Below are positions 10,667 through 20,909 of a stretch of 64,000 nucleotides of DNA, in pieces. Positions within the stretch are counted from its first letter, which is position 1. The number at the start of each line of letters is the position of its first letter. The notes beneath the pieces were generated by a model. The model worked only from the letters and a program-made list of their open reading frames with translations, had not been told where the DNA came from and searched no databases. The DNA comes from Zygnema cylindricum (lineage: Eukaryota; Streptophyta; Zygnematophyceae; Zygnematales; Zygnemataceae): NCBI GenBank assembly GCA_037447655.1, contig JBBHKE010000060.1, positions 379,602 through 443,601 on the forward strand, given 5' to 3'. Both the position numbers and the translations under genes were made by a program.

Positions 10667-13502
10667 GGAAAGTTACCACTAAGGAGTTGGGTACTTTGTT
10701 GAGGGCAATGGGTCTCACTCCAACCAATATGGAGGTTAATGCAATGATTAAGGAGGTTCCTGATGATGGACTGATTGACTTTAATCTGGTTCTCAACTTC
10801 ATGTCTCGCAAACTTCAGGTACAAGTCTTTCATTATTCATATTACTGTAGGTTCAGGCTCGAGATTTTCTCGTTGAGGTCATTCCTTTGGACTTGATAAG
10901 AAGCATTTTTTTTGGCTCTAGTTGAAAAATTATGCTCTGAAAAACATTTATATGCGAGTTTGATTTACTTTGATTTGGTTGTCTATTTCATGTCTTGTAA
11001 ACTTCAGTCACAAAAAGTTTCCTTATTTCTTTCTACTGCTCGATTATCATAATTTTTTCTCTGAGGTCATTCTTTAGGATTTGATAAGGAATAATATATT
11101 TTGGCCCTAGTATTCAAATTGTCCTTAAACAAGCCTTTAATGGGGAATTTTTATGGTTCATTGTCATATCCATGTCAATTTTGTGAATGTCATTGTAATT
11201 TGTACCAAAATGCAATAAGGGCTTGGTATTGTTTTTTGGGTTTTCGTTTATTTTTGAGTTTTTTGAGTGACCCATTTTTGAATGATTGGACAGTTTTTGA
11301 CCATCCGGTTAGCAATCCTGCTTTGAAAAAAATGGCTCATTTAATTACCGAAAAATTGCCTCAAATGGAACCGAGGCCTCTTTCCACTTGTTCGACTCGT
11401 GTCATCCTGGTTGGCATAATTTGAAAGTGATGTCACATGGGGTTTTTGCTAAAAGTTAAAAAAAATATTATATTTTATTTGTACCTCTCCTTCTCCCCTC
11501 TCCCTCTCCCACTCCCTCTCCCTCAACCCCTCCCTCACCCCCTCCCTCTCTTTCGCTCTCGCCCTCGCCCTTGCCCTCGCCCTTGCCCTCGCCCTTACCC
11601 TTTCCCTATCCCTATCCCTCTTCCTCGCTCTCTCCCTCACCCTCTCCTCTTCTCTCAAGTCACTTGTTTGAGTCTCATAGCATCCTCGTTGCCATCACCC
11701 AAACGCCACATGGGGTGTTTGTTCAAAATTTAATTAGAATTTTGACTTTTTTTGTAACTTTCCTTTTCCCTTTCCCTCTCCCTCTCTCGCGCCCTCTCCT
11801 CTCCTTTCTCTCAATTCACTTATTTGAGTCTCATAGCATCCTCGTTGCCATAATCCTGTAGTGACGCCATATGGGGTGTTTGTTCAAAATTTACTTTAAA
11901 TTTTGACTTTATTTGTAACTTTCTTCTCCCTTTCCCTCTCCCTCTCCTTCTCCCTCGCTCTCGCCCTCTCCCTCTCCTTCTTTCTCTCAAATCAGCATCC
12001 TCGTTAATCCAATAGTGACGCCACATGGGGTGTTTGTTAAAGCTTAAATAAACTTTTGGCTTTATCCTCTCCCTCTCCCCCTCCCTCCTTTTCCCTTTTT
12101 TTTTCTCTCAAATCACTTGTTTGAGTCTCATAACCACCTGGTTGAAAATGACGCCACATGGGGTGTTTGTTAAAAGTTTTAATAAAATTTTGACTTTAGT
12201 TGCAACTCTTGCATCTCCCTTTCCCTCTCTCTCCCCCTTCTCCCTCTCCCTCTTCCTTTTCCTTTCTCTCAAATCACTTGTTTGTGACACTAATATCCTC
12301 GTTGCCATAATATAAAAGTGACGTCATATTCGGTTTTTTTGGACTTCAGATTTCTGGTACAGCAGAGGAACTACTGAAGGCATTCAAAGTTTTCGATAAA
12401 CAAGGAACAGGGAAAATTTCAACTATTGAGGTATGCCATCTTTTTATATCCATTTGTTCATTAATTCACCTTTTTTATCACATTGTTGGACTGTAAACAA
12501 GGGTTCAGGAGGGAATGTGTTAATTATTTTGGGCTTTCAGTTCTGTGGTAGACGAGCCTTCAGTACCATAAAATCATAAATTGTAGCGAAGTCTGGAGAT
12601 GAGGTTCAATTGTATCAAAGCGTGAATGGAGTGAAAATAGGAGCTTTTATAACAAAGATGGTTTTAGGGCTTTTTTGACTGGACATAAGTTGACTTCTTT
12701 CATTCTTCAGTCCATTCTTCCTTCAGAAAGATGGGTCTATAAGTGCATCTCTCGATTAACATGATTTCTTTTCTTATTCTCCTTTGTAAGCATTAACAAG
12801 TTAGCATTATATTGTTGTTGCTTTTGGCATTTGAGTAATCATCAGTATAGTTTCTCATGAAGTTGTGCGATTACTCACAAGCTAAGATATCTACACTATG
12901 TAAAGTTGTATTACTGATGTACCTTTATGATGCCTATTTATTGATATATTTGTATTTATATGTTTATTTATGGGGTGTTGACTTTTGAGGAATCATACAT
13001 CTGGTTACTCATAAAATTGTACGATTACTCCCAAAAAATTTCGATATTGTATTTAAATTTCGATGTACACTTATGATGTCTACACAATATGTTATATTGC
13101 TGACGATGGTGTCTTTTTTTTAGTGATCTTTTTAAAATTTTGTTACTTTGATCAAGTTTTGATGTACTTTTATGATGTCTACAAATATGTTATATTCCTG
13201 GTGATGATTTCTTGTAACTGATCTATTCATAAATATTCATGATGTCTACAAAATATGTTACGTTGTTACATGTTATATTGTCTTATTGCTAATGATAATG
13301 TCTTTTAATTGATCTATTCTTTTTTTCTTTGTTTATGTGGGGATGGCAGTTGACCTATGTGATGCAACATCTCGGCGAAGGTTTGAGTCAAGGAGAAGCG
13401 GAACAATTGGCGAACGAATTGGACCCAGATAAGACCGGAGAGATTGTATATGAGGAATACGTAAAGGTCATGATGGCAAACCCAGCACCTTTACATGCTT
13501 AA
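10667..13502 (+). CDS. EF-hand protein, calmodulin / myosin light chain-like (5'-partial, 3 exons found)
   Basis: Exons 10667-10818, 12350-12430 and 13350-13502 join in phase with GT-AG borders; TAA at 13500-13502. The first begins two bases into a Gly codon, the position of the classic calmodulin intron, and reads GKVTTKELGTLLRAMGLTPT, the second half of EF-hand 1 and the exiting helix. EF-hand 2 is shortened and degenerate (VPDDGLIDFNLVL). EF-hand 3 is DKQGTGKISTIE, lacking Asp at positions 3 and 5. EF-hand 4 is canonical: DPDKTGEIVYEE. That pattern suggests one good calcium site and resembles essential light chains and diverged calmodulin-like proteins more than calmodulin. The exon for the N-terminus and first half of EF-hand 1 was not found upstream. 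An AATAAA follows at 13525. Confidence 0.85.
11403..12340. repeat. six-unit minisatellite inside an EF-hand intron
   Basis: A core beginning CATCCTCGTTGCCATAAT and continuing GACGCCACATGGGGTGTTTG recurs at about 11403, 11682, 11836, 11996, 12131 and 12292. Cores are separated by TTTTGACTTT and variable CTCCCTCTC tracts, with spacings of about 135-280 bases. The last unit ends at the acceptor of exon 12350-12430. Confidence 0.85.
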
Positions 13503-13524
13503 TACTCACTCATTTTTCCTATGA

Positions 13525-13530
13525 AATAAA
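13525..13530 (+). terminator. poly(A) signal AATAAA of the EF-hand gene
   Basis: AATAAA starts 22 bases after the stop codon and is followed by T-rich DNA, a normal position for a short 3' UTR. Confidence 0.6.
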
Positions 13531-14721
13531 ATATTTTTTCCTCCTACAACCTTTTTTTATCTCTATGAGCTTCTCTGTCATAGCTACGATTTTCTTAACT
13601 CTCGTTCTCAAATTTCCCTCGATACTTATTTTCATCAGTATGGCTTCATATGCTGAATCGAACATTTTTTGTTTTTTTTTTTTTTTTTTTTCAAGTTGGT
13701 TAGGAAGCCGTGGCATACAAAGAATCATCTTGTCATTCAAAATTTTTAAGTCGTTAAGCATCAAAAAGGACAGTAGGCTCCCTTTTTTCAAAAGCAGTAA
13801 AAAAAAAACTAAGTAAAGTCTTATATCTAACATTGCATTCCGAGGTCTTCAGTAGTACGAGTTTTTATTTTTATTCATGACAAAGGTAAGCCATTCCGTA
13901 TAAATAAAATGTAATCAAGGTTTTGTGCAGTGAAAAAAACTCTTTTTATTTAACTCTTTGTATTGGGTGAATTAAGATTTAAGTTTTATTTTTATTTTCT
14001 TTGTAAAGCACCATTGTAAGAAGGATGTGGATGTATTATTTATCACTGATTAGGTTTTTTGAAATTCATTTATGGTGTTGGGAACTTTTTGGGATTGTTG
14101 GGAAGTTTTTGGATTGATAGATTTTGTTAATGGTTGATGATGATATTTAAATGATGTTTAAATGAATGTGTTAATGGATGTGTGAATGAATGTTTAAATG
14201 AATGTTTAAATTATGTTTAATTGATGTTTAAATGATCTTTAAATGATGGTTTTGAAATTAATGTTGGAGGAGATGGTAATGGCATTTTTTTTCCTTTTTT
14301 TAAGTAAAACAAGAAAAGCAGGAAGTAACAAGAAAATGATAGACAGTTGAAAAAATACCAACAAGAACATTGTTACTCGTACCAAAGTTTTGTAATAACT
14401 ACAATTCTTTTCTTTTTTCTTTTCTTTTCCTTTTTTTTTTTTTTTTCTTTTCACAATTTAACGTATGGAAATGTTTGGAAACCTTATTTGCGTTTGTATT
14501 TAAGCATCACACCCTGTAAAAAAAAAGTGGTAGACCATCAAAGTACTTGGAGACAAAACATGAGAAAAAAACAAAAAGCAGGAAAACAAACAAAAAGAAG
14601 TGAAAGTTGTTACATGAGATCAAACAAAAAAAAGAAACAAAACACAACTAGAACCAAAAAAAACCAAAAAAAACGAAACAAAAAAACAAACAAAACTGAC
14701 ACTCTAAAACACTAAAGAACC

Positions 14722-14759
<38 letters not shown>

Positions 14760-15006
14760 TATCTCAAACAGTAAAACTGGCAAAAAAAAAAAAAAACAAA
14801 AAAAAAACAAAAAAACCAAAAAAGATCGAAACTTGTGGAAGAACAATTACATTAACATTCTTTCACCCCCTTTTATTTTATTCTGAGATTGACAAAACTA
14901 AAAATGAAGATATGCAAAAAAAAAGAACAAGTAAAATCGAAAAATTCCAATTCACTTTTGTCAATTGTTTTTCAGTGTTGGTTATGCCACCCCTTTTGTA
15001 CCCCAA
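13531..15006. other. intergenic, A/T-rich low-complexity DNA
   Basis: Contains GATGTTTAAATGAATG-type repeats (14140-14250), A-rich AACAAAAAAA tracts (14570-14820) and a TA microsatellite at 14737-14761. Open frames here are compositional. No gene seen on either strand. Confidence 0.5.
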
Positions 15007-15074
15007 GACTCAGATGGTTTACCATCGTGCTTTTTAATTTATCCTGCAATATATTTGTAAACAATCTCTGATTG

Positions 15075-15545
15075 TCCAGATATTTCCTTTTGGAAGGGCT
15101 TTTTACTCCTTGAGCAGCAACCTCTCTTTTTCCACTGATGGTGATTTGGTCCCACTTTCTTCCACGACTGGCACTCGTCCGGGTGATCCAATTGGGGGCC
15201 CTTTGTTTGCCCTTGTTCATTATCGGGCCCTCGCAGCTTCCACGACCGCTTTCTCTTTTTGCCTCTTCCCTTCAGTTGCGGACAATACACACATAACTGG
15301 TCCTTTGGGACCAAGTTATACCGGCCTATAACCTTTTCAAGGATCGATCGGCCGAACTCAATCTTCCTGTCCAACCCTCTAAGTGTGTTGTTTGGTCCCC
15401 TCGGCTATTCCTCCTTTCACTCCCCCTCCTACTCCTCCATGTGAAGGCATTCGGCCCAGGTTACGCAGTTGTAGAACTTCACCGTGTTAGACATTTGCGT
15501 GTTACGCACGAAACTGTACGGTTGGGATGTGATTGCCTTTTTTGA
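15075..15545 (+). pseudogene. decayed LINE-type reverse transcriptase fragment
   Basis: Around 15160-15330 the plus strand reads TTGTRPGDPIGGPLFALVHY and then FPSVADNTHITGP. The first matches the G-x-R-Q-G-D-P...LFAL motif of LINE-type reverse transcriptases; the second is the catalytic A-D-D motif with the second Asp changed to Asn. After a frameshift near 15330 another frame reads LFKDRSAELNLPVQ then PSKCVVWSP, the continuing palm/thumb pattern. Further frame breaks occur and no 5' part or endonuclease is present. It is a dead fragment, and the exact LINE clade cannot be named from this. Confidence 0.65.
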
Positions 15546-15561
15546 CGTCCCTTCGCTTCTG

Positions 15562-15568
15562 TATAAAA
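15562..15568 (+). promoter_or_regulatory. TATA box (TATAAAA)
   Basis: TATAAAATAAAAAGCC lies about 210 bases upstream of ATG 15777, followed by a pyrimidine-rich leader. The match is good but chance matches are common in AT-rich DNA. Confidence 0.4.
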
Positions 15569-15776
15569 TAAAAAGCCAGGAAAAGGTTTTCAACCGTATC
15601 ACTCCTGTCCTCTTTATCTCTCTTCCTATCTTCTTTCCCCTGTCTCCTTCCCTCTCTTTTATCCCCTCTTCCTCTTTTTTTAATCCCTTCTCGCCTCCGC
15701 CCCTTCTTCCTCCTTTGTTCTAGAATTTTCCAGTTTATATCCCTTCCTCTCTCTCTTCTCTATTACCACACCAGCC

Positions 15777-15995
15777 ATGTCTCACTACCCTCTTCCCCCC
15801 CAACCTGGCTACCCTCCCCTCGAAAATTGCTACCCCCAATATGCCCCTCAACAAAACCTCTACCCTCCTCCTCAAACCTATCTTTCCTCCTCCCAACCCC
15901 AAAACTACCCGGCGTATTATCCTCCCTCTACCCCGCAAACATACCCCTCTCAGTGCAGGCTTCCATCCTCTTTGGATAGTCTATTGCGTCTATAG
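15777..15995 (+). CDS. small Pro/Tyr/Gln-rich (XYPPX-like) protein, uncertain
   Basis: ATG 15777 in an ACCAGCCATG context opens 72 codons starting MSHYPLPPQPGYPPLENCYP. The repeated Y-P-P and Y-P-x units resemble the N-terminal half of plant XYPPX/CYSTM-type small proteins, but the Cys-rich C-terminus is missing in this frame. A splice may occur near 15955: another frame downstream is open from about 15976 and reads SIASIDRRRVSELPPRAPPG. A TATA box lies upstream and AATAAA at about 16296. It could equally be part of the retroelement relic beside it, so function is not assigned. Confidence 0.4.
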   Translation: MSHYPLPPQPGYPPLENCYPQYAPQQNLYPPPQTYLSSSQPQNYPAYYPPSTPQTYPSQCRLPSSLDSLLRL

Positions 15996-16309
15996 ATCGT
16001 CGACGTGTCTCGGAGCTCCCTCCTCGTGCTCCTCCGGGATTCGAGGACTTACGTGGTTGCTTTTCGTAGATTTTTAGTTATGTTGGGGTTTTGTTAATAG
16101 ATGTTGGCTCTTTCCTTTGATGTTTCGTTTGTTGATTTTTGCTTCTTTGGGTGTTTTCAGTTGACCAGACATCTTTTCATATTTTCGTTGCTTTTGCCTT
16201 GCTTATCGTTTTTGTTTCTTCCCCCGACATGTAGTTTTTCAGTTTTTGCCATGCTACTTTTTGTTCCCATGGACTCAGATGGTTTACCATCGCACTTTTT
16301 AATAAAGTC

Positions 16310-17100
16310 AGCCATTTTTTTATTTTTTTTCTTCTTAACACAAAAAAAAAACAATTAAAAGAAAAAACAATGTTACTGAAACGAAAGAAAGGAGACAAAC
16401 GGAGAAGAACTGATAGAGACACCTTGGAAATAAAACGAATAAGCGGGAAAAACGTAACTGAACTGAAAAGAAGTGACAAAAGCGAGCAAAGTTACATAGT
16501 AAATAGATTTGATGGAAGCAAAATGGAGTGAATGCTGAAAAAAATGCAAAAAAAAAAAAAAAAAAAACAATACAAAAAAACTGGAACTCAAAAGTTATAA
16601 ATGAGAGTGAACCGCAACGAACAGAACCGAACAAAGCCGAAAAGAAAAGATTTGAATTTAACTGAACTCAACTGAATACAACAAAAACTGAACTGAGCAG
16701 AACTGAACTGAACTTGACAGAAATAAACTAAATAGATTTTCAACTGTGAACAACAAGAACTGAATAGAACAGAACACAACTAAACTGAATCTCAAGTGAA
16801 CAGAGGAGATCTGAGCTCCACTCAAAGTCAATGAAACCGAGAGGAACAATAACTGAACTGAACGGAACGAAACGGAAGTACATAGAACGGATTTAAGAAG
16901 AGGACAAAGATCCGGAATCCAACACTTGGTGACTCAAAAGCCTTTTCTGCCAAAAAATGCCAAACCACCGACCAAACTCTAATTAGGGGAGATAATCAAA
17001 AAGAGGGAGGGAAAGTGGGCAGGTGGGAGGGAGGGAGGGAGGGAGAGAGAAAGCGACAGTGGGAGAAAGGGAGAAAGAGGGACGAGAGGAAGGGAGAGAG
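16310..17100. other. A-rich low-complexity DNA and GGGA tract; last DUF1475 intron
   Basis: 16600-16880 is rich in loosely repeated GAACTGAAC/ACTGAA motifs; 17010-17105 is a GGGAGGGA purine tract. Apart from the tiny last DUF1475 exon (16934-16946) nothing coding is seen. Confidence 0.6.
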
Positions 17101-18027
17101 AGAGAGAACTTACCTGGCATGGCCCTTATTAAGGAATACGAGATAAAACGGATCCGAGGCTTTCAATTTGAAGAACTCTATGGCCAGATAAAGTGCTGAC
17201 GTTATGCTGCCAAATGCATAAAAGACAAAATACATAAAGGACAAAACGCATTGAAGACAAAATAAGTGAAAAACATACGCAACAGGCTAAAATAAAAAGA
17301 CAAAATAAAAAGACAATACACACGAAAAAACCACATAAGAGAAAACACATAAAGGACAAATAAAAAAGGAAAAGAAAAACGAACAGGGCAAAAAAGAAAA
17401 AACAAGCTTTTGTGGTTCTCGCAGGAAATGTGGTTATTTCTCACGCTCTCTCGCCTCTATCTAACTATCCTTTCTAACCTCCACATCATCTCCCTCTCCC
17501 TTTCCATCCTCCCACTCCCCCTCTCCCTCTCTCCTCCCTCTCCCTCTCTCCTCCCTCTCCCCCTCTCCTTCTCTCCTCCTCACCCCCCCCCCAACCCTCC
17601 CTCTACACAAACCAAAACAAAAAAAAAACCAGGACTATAAGACAAACTCTCCCCTTCCGCCGCCTCTCCCACTCCCTCACCCCCTCCCTCCCTCCCCTCT
17701 CTCCCTCCCTCCCTCCCCTCTCTCCCTCCCTCCCTCCCTCCCTCCCTCTCCCTCCCTCCCTTACCTCCCCAGGCATATGAAGCCAATGGTCCATCCAATG
17801 GCTGCCAGCCACGTGTCCTCTTTGTAGAAAACCCAGGTCTGGAGGGGGGGAGGGAGGGAGGGAGGGAACCGGAATTTGAAAAGAAAAAAGAGAGAAGTGA
17901 GAATAAAGGGAGGGGGAGGGGGAGGGGGAGGGGGAGGGGGAGGGGGAGGGGGAGGGGGGAGGGGGGAGGGGAGGGAGGGAGGGAGAGGGAGAGGGAGAGG
18001 GAGAGGGGAGAGGGAGAGGGAGAGGGA

Positions 18028-18111
<84 letters not shown>

Positions 18112-18125
18112 AGGGAGAGGGAGAG

Positions 18126-18162
<37 letters not shown>

Positions 18163-18908
18163 AGGTGTGCTCGATAAATTCTTTTACATTTTTAAATTAT
18201 TTTTTAACATTTTTTATGTGTTAGGGTATAAACATAATTTTTTTTTCTTACCGCCAAAATTGCGACGTTGATATAAAAATCTATCAGAGTGGCTGCCATC
18301 CACCTGAAAACAAAAAAAGAAAAAAATAATAAATAAATTAATGAATAACTAAATAAATAAATGAATAACTAAATAAATAAATGAATAAATAAATAAATGA
18401 ATAACTAAATGAATAAATAAATAAATGAATAACTAAATAAATAAATGAATAAATACATAAATGTATATAGTAATGAACAAATAAATTACTTATTCAATAC
18501 ACTTAATAAACATTTTTTTATAAATTCAAAAAACCATAGTTAACATATTGAAAAATAGTCTTTGCTACAAATTTTATCTTTTTTTTCTTTAAAATGAAGT
18601 TTGATAATAAAAAAATTCGAAGTAATAACCATTAAAAAAAACAAAGGGGGAGGGGAAAAAAAGTATAACTTTAAATTAAAATCGCGCTGAACAAAAACAA
18701 AAATTTCAAGATTTTGCTCGTTATTTTATACTAAAAAAAAAAAATTAAAAAAAAAAATACACAATAAATAAAGTACGTACGGAGTCAAAATCGACATTCG
18801 GAAGGGAGAGCCGTCAGTCACACACGTGTATATGACAACTGTCGTCATCAATAACGACAAAACAGAAAAGACAAAACGGCCCACCACTACAGGAGTCACA
18901 GATGCCAT
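16934..18908 (-). CDS. DUF1475 family small membrane protein (complete, 5 exons)
   Basis: Reading the minus strand, exons complement(18781-18908), (18252-18303), (17765-17838), (17114-17206) and (16934-16946) join through GT-AG introns with phases that close exactly, giving 119 residues and TGA at 16934-16936. The conserved plant DUF1475 pattern is present: VTDGSPFRMSILTPWMAA (31-47), TLIDFYINVAIL (48-59), TWVFYKEDTW (61-70), GFICLGSIT (79-87) and DPFYLVFLN near the C-terminus. Hydrophobic segments at about 9-30, 45-60 and 71-97 suggest three membrane spans. No function is established for the family. The large intron between exons 2 and 3 contains the GGGGGA/GA tract at 17909-18163. Confidence 0.9.
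17909..18163. repeat. (GGGGGA)n, (GGGAGA)n and (GA)n tract
   Basis: Purine-only on the plus strand for about 250 bases, in the intron between DUF1475 exons 2 and 3. In the sense orientation it is polypyrimidine. Confidence 0.95.
18317..18470. repeat. (AAATAAATGAATAACT)n minisatellite
   Basis: Imperfect units of ATAAATGAATAACTAAATA recur about eight times in DUF1475 intron 1. Confidence 0.85.
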
Positions 18909-19102
18909 AAGTAAGTTTCTGACCTCTGATTTTTTTATTTTTTTTGGGCTTTTTTACTTTGTTTTTTCTTTAAATTCTTTGTTTTCTTCTTTTAAACTTT
19001 GCTTTTCATTTGATTTTTTTCAAATTGTTTGTTTATTTATTTGTTTTTTTGTCTCGATTTTTACCAATTTTCTCCCCAAAAACAATCTTTACATTTATTT
19101 TT

Positions 19103-19147
<45 letters not shown>

Positions 19148-19871
19148 TTACCTCAAATCTCAAAATTTCTTAAAAACTTGAAAATTCTCTTAGAATTTGA
19201 ATTATTTTAAGATTTCAAAAAGAAATCTTAAATTTTTTACTATTTTCTAAAAAAAAAAATAGAAAAAAAAAAATCTGTTCCACTAAAACTCCAATTTTAG
19301 AAAAAACAAAATAATCCAAAATATCTGAAAATCAAAGTTTCTCAAAAACTAAATTTTCCCCAGATTTAAATTCAAAAAATAATTTGTCCAAAATAAATAA
19401 AATATAATAAAATAAGATTTAAATGTTCTTGAAAAATAAAACTTTTAAGATTTAATTTAAAAACTGTCAAACCTACAATAGTAAACTTAAATTATAAAAT
19501 TTTAAATTTGATTTAAAATTTCTGACGTTCCACGTCCTTCAAAAATTGGTCTCAAGAACTGTTTCCGGCAGAAGGTACACACTCGTACTAAATCGTACAA
19601 TATCGTACGATTTCGTACTGTATGGTAGACAAAGCTGCCACGTCAGCATGACGTTAATTCAAAAAATCTTTCCGCCGGAGGTTTCGCGGTACCAGGGGAA
19701 ATTACAGAAAACGAGATCGCACGAAATTCCATACGGTATGTTAAAAATTCGCACTAAAATTCGCACTAATTTGTTTCCTCCACAATCCACACTCATTTGT
19801 CAAGTACGCACGAAATGTTCGCACTTTTGTGACTTTTGGTGATTCTCAAATGAACTTTTACAGTACAGCAG
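18909..19871. other. T-rich and A/T-rich DNA, no gene
   Basis: Includes a run of about 37 T (19110-19146). It is the upstream side of the minus-strand DUF1475 gene, so its promoter should be here, but no clear TATA box was singled out. Confidence 0.4.
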
Positions 19872-20090
19872 CACCGTGTATCGCTATTAGTGTTAATGTT
19901 ATTTTCTTCAACTTAAAACATATTTTCTCCGTACACACCTGTCCGATTATGGATCTGACGGTTGCGATTGCAAGCTAAGATTCTCATCTTTCGATTGGTG
20001 GTCTTTATGTGTAAATCGGACAAGTGTGCACGGAAAAAAGCTGTTTTAAGTGGCGAAAAATTTATTAACACTAATAGCGATACACGGTGT
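19872..20090. mobile_element. MITE-1 copy, ~219 bp, well preserved
   Basis: Left end CACCGTGTATCGCTATTAGT and right end ACTAATAGCGATACACGGTG. The inner arms contain CCGTACACACCTGTCCGATT against ATCGGACAAGTGTGCACGG, and ACTTAAAACATATTTTC against GCTGTTTTAAGTGGCG. It can fold almost end to end. No coding. Confidence 0.8.
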
Positions 20091-20117
20091 ACGGTAGCAC
20101 GCTGATTGGGGCCACAC

Positions 20118-20230
20118 CTCGTTTCTCCGCGCGACCGTATGTTTAGGGTTATTTTATTTCTCTCTTGTTTTTGTTTTATTATAAAAAAGCACAAAACAAA
20201 CCCTATGACCCTATTGAGATACCCGATTTC
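20118..20230. repeat. dispersed repeat, copy 1 (partner 58283-58395)
   Basis: The order GACCGTATGTTTAGG, T-rich tract, AAACCCTA-like and ACCCTAT...TACCCGAT is shared with 58283-58395. Function unknown. Confidence 0.5.
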
Positions 20231-20439
20231 GGCCTGTGGGACTTCTACGTTAAGGTGTGGACACAGTGACACACGGTTTTCTTAACTACTGGGCCTCGTA
20301 ATCATAGTTCAAAAGTGGCGTTTTTATGGTAGGCCTTTGGTCGGCGCCTTTATCGTAAGTTGTGTTACGGGCTTTTCATGTGATCTTCTTAGATCGCTAC
20401 TTTGATCATCGGCCGTCCGATCGTCCGAATCTGACGGTG

Positions 20440-20560
20440 TAAACAAAACTTTTTGGTCCGAATGCTTTAATTGGTACAATTTTTGGTCCGAATGTTTTAA
20501 TTGGTCCAATATTTGGTCCGAATGTTTTAATTGGTCCGAATAGGTCCGAATACAATATGG
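20440..20560. repeat. short tandem repeat GGTCCGAATGTTTTAATT
   Basis: GGTCCGAATG(T/C)TTTAATTGGT recurs three to four times with a ~34-base period, directly upstream of the 15-bp array. Confidence 0.7.
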
Positions 20561-20689
20561 GCCTTAAGGTCATATTGTATGTTTTGCATACAATAGGCAT
20601 ATTGTATGGGCCTACTTTCACCTACTTTTGAACTATGCTCGTAACGAACCTAAGCTGAACATAGCAATAGCAAAAAACCGTACATTGTG

Positions 20690-20908
20690 AACAACATCCG
20701 TACATTTGGTATCCGTACATTTAGCATCCGTTCATTTAGCATCCGTACAATTAATACCTGTACACTTGGCAGTTATTCATTTGGCATTCGTACATTTATC
20801 ATACGTACAACTGACATTCGTACATTTGGTATCCATACATTTGGTCTCCGTACATTTGGCCTCCGTACATTCGGTATCCGTACGTTTAGCTTCCGTACAT
20901 TTTTTAAA
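20690..20908. repeat. 15-bp tandem array (CCGTACATTTGGTAT)n
   Basis: About fourteen units of CCGTACATTTGGTAT-like sequence with variants (AGCAT, GGCCT). The period is a multiple of three, so all frames stay open as pseudo-proteins such as IRTF and VHLAS repeats. Confidence 0.9.
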
Positions 20909-20909
20909 T

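Larger units (their letters stand above)
15007..16305. repeat. direct repeat pair around the RT relic and small ORF
   Basis: GACTCAGATGGTTTACCATC followed by G-nn-CTTTTTAAT occurs at about 15007-15037 and again at about 16269-16303. Each contains the hairpin GATGG-TTTA-CCATC. The second copy runs into AATAAAG and a T-rich tract. They may be two copies of an element's 3' end or terminal repeats of a small insertion. Confidence 0.55.

Noticed and set aside
11437-12315. Pro/Leu/Ser- or Arg/Glu-rich open frames
   Set aside because: They translate the intron minisatellite's pyrimidine tracts on either strand.
17876-18271. 131-codon Gly/Arg/Glu-rich protein
   Set aside because: Translation of a GGGGGA/GA microsatellite inside a DUF1475 intron.
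20680-20908. CRISPR array
   Set aside because: Units are contiguous 15-mers without unique spacers, in an intron-bearing eukaryotic genome.
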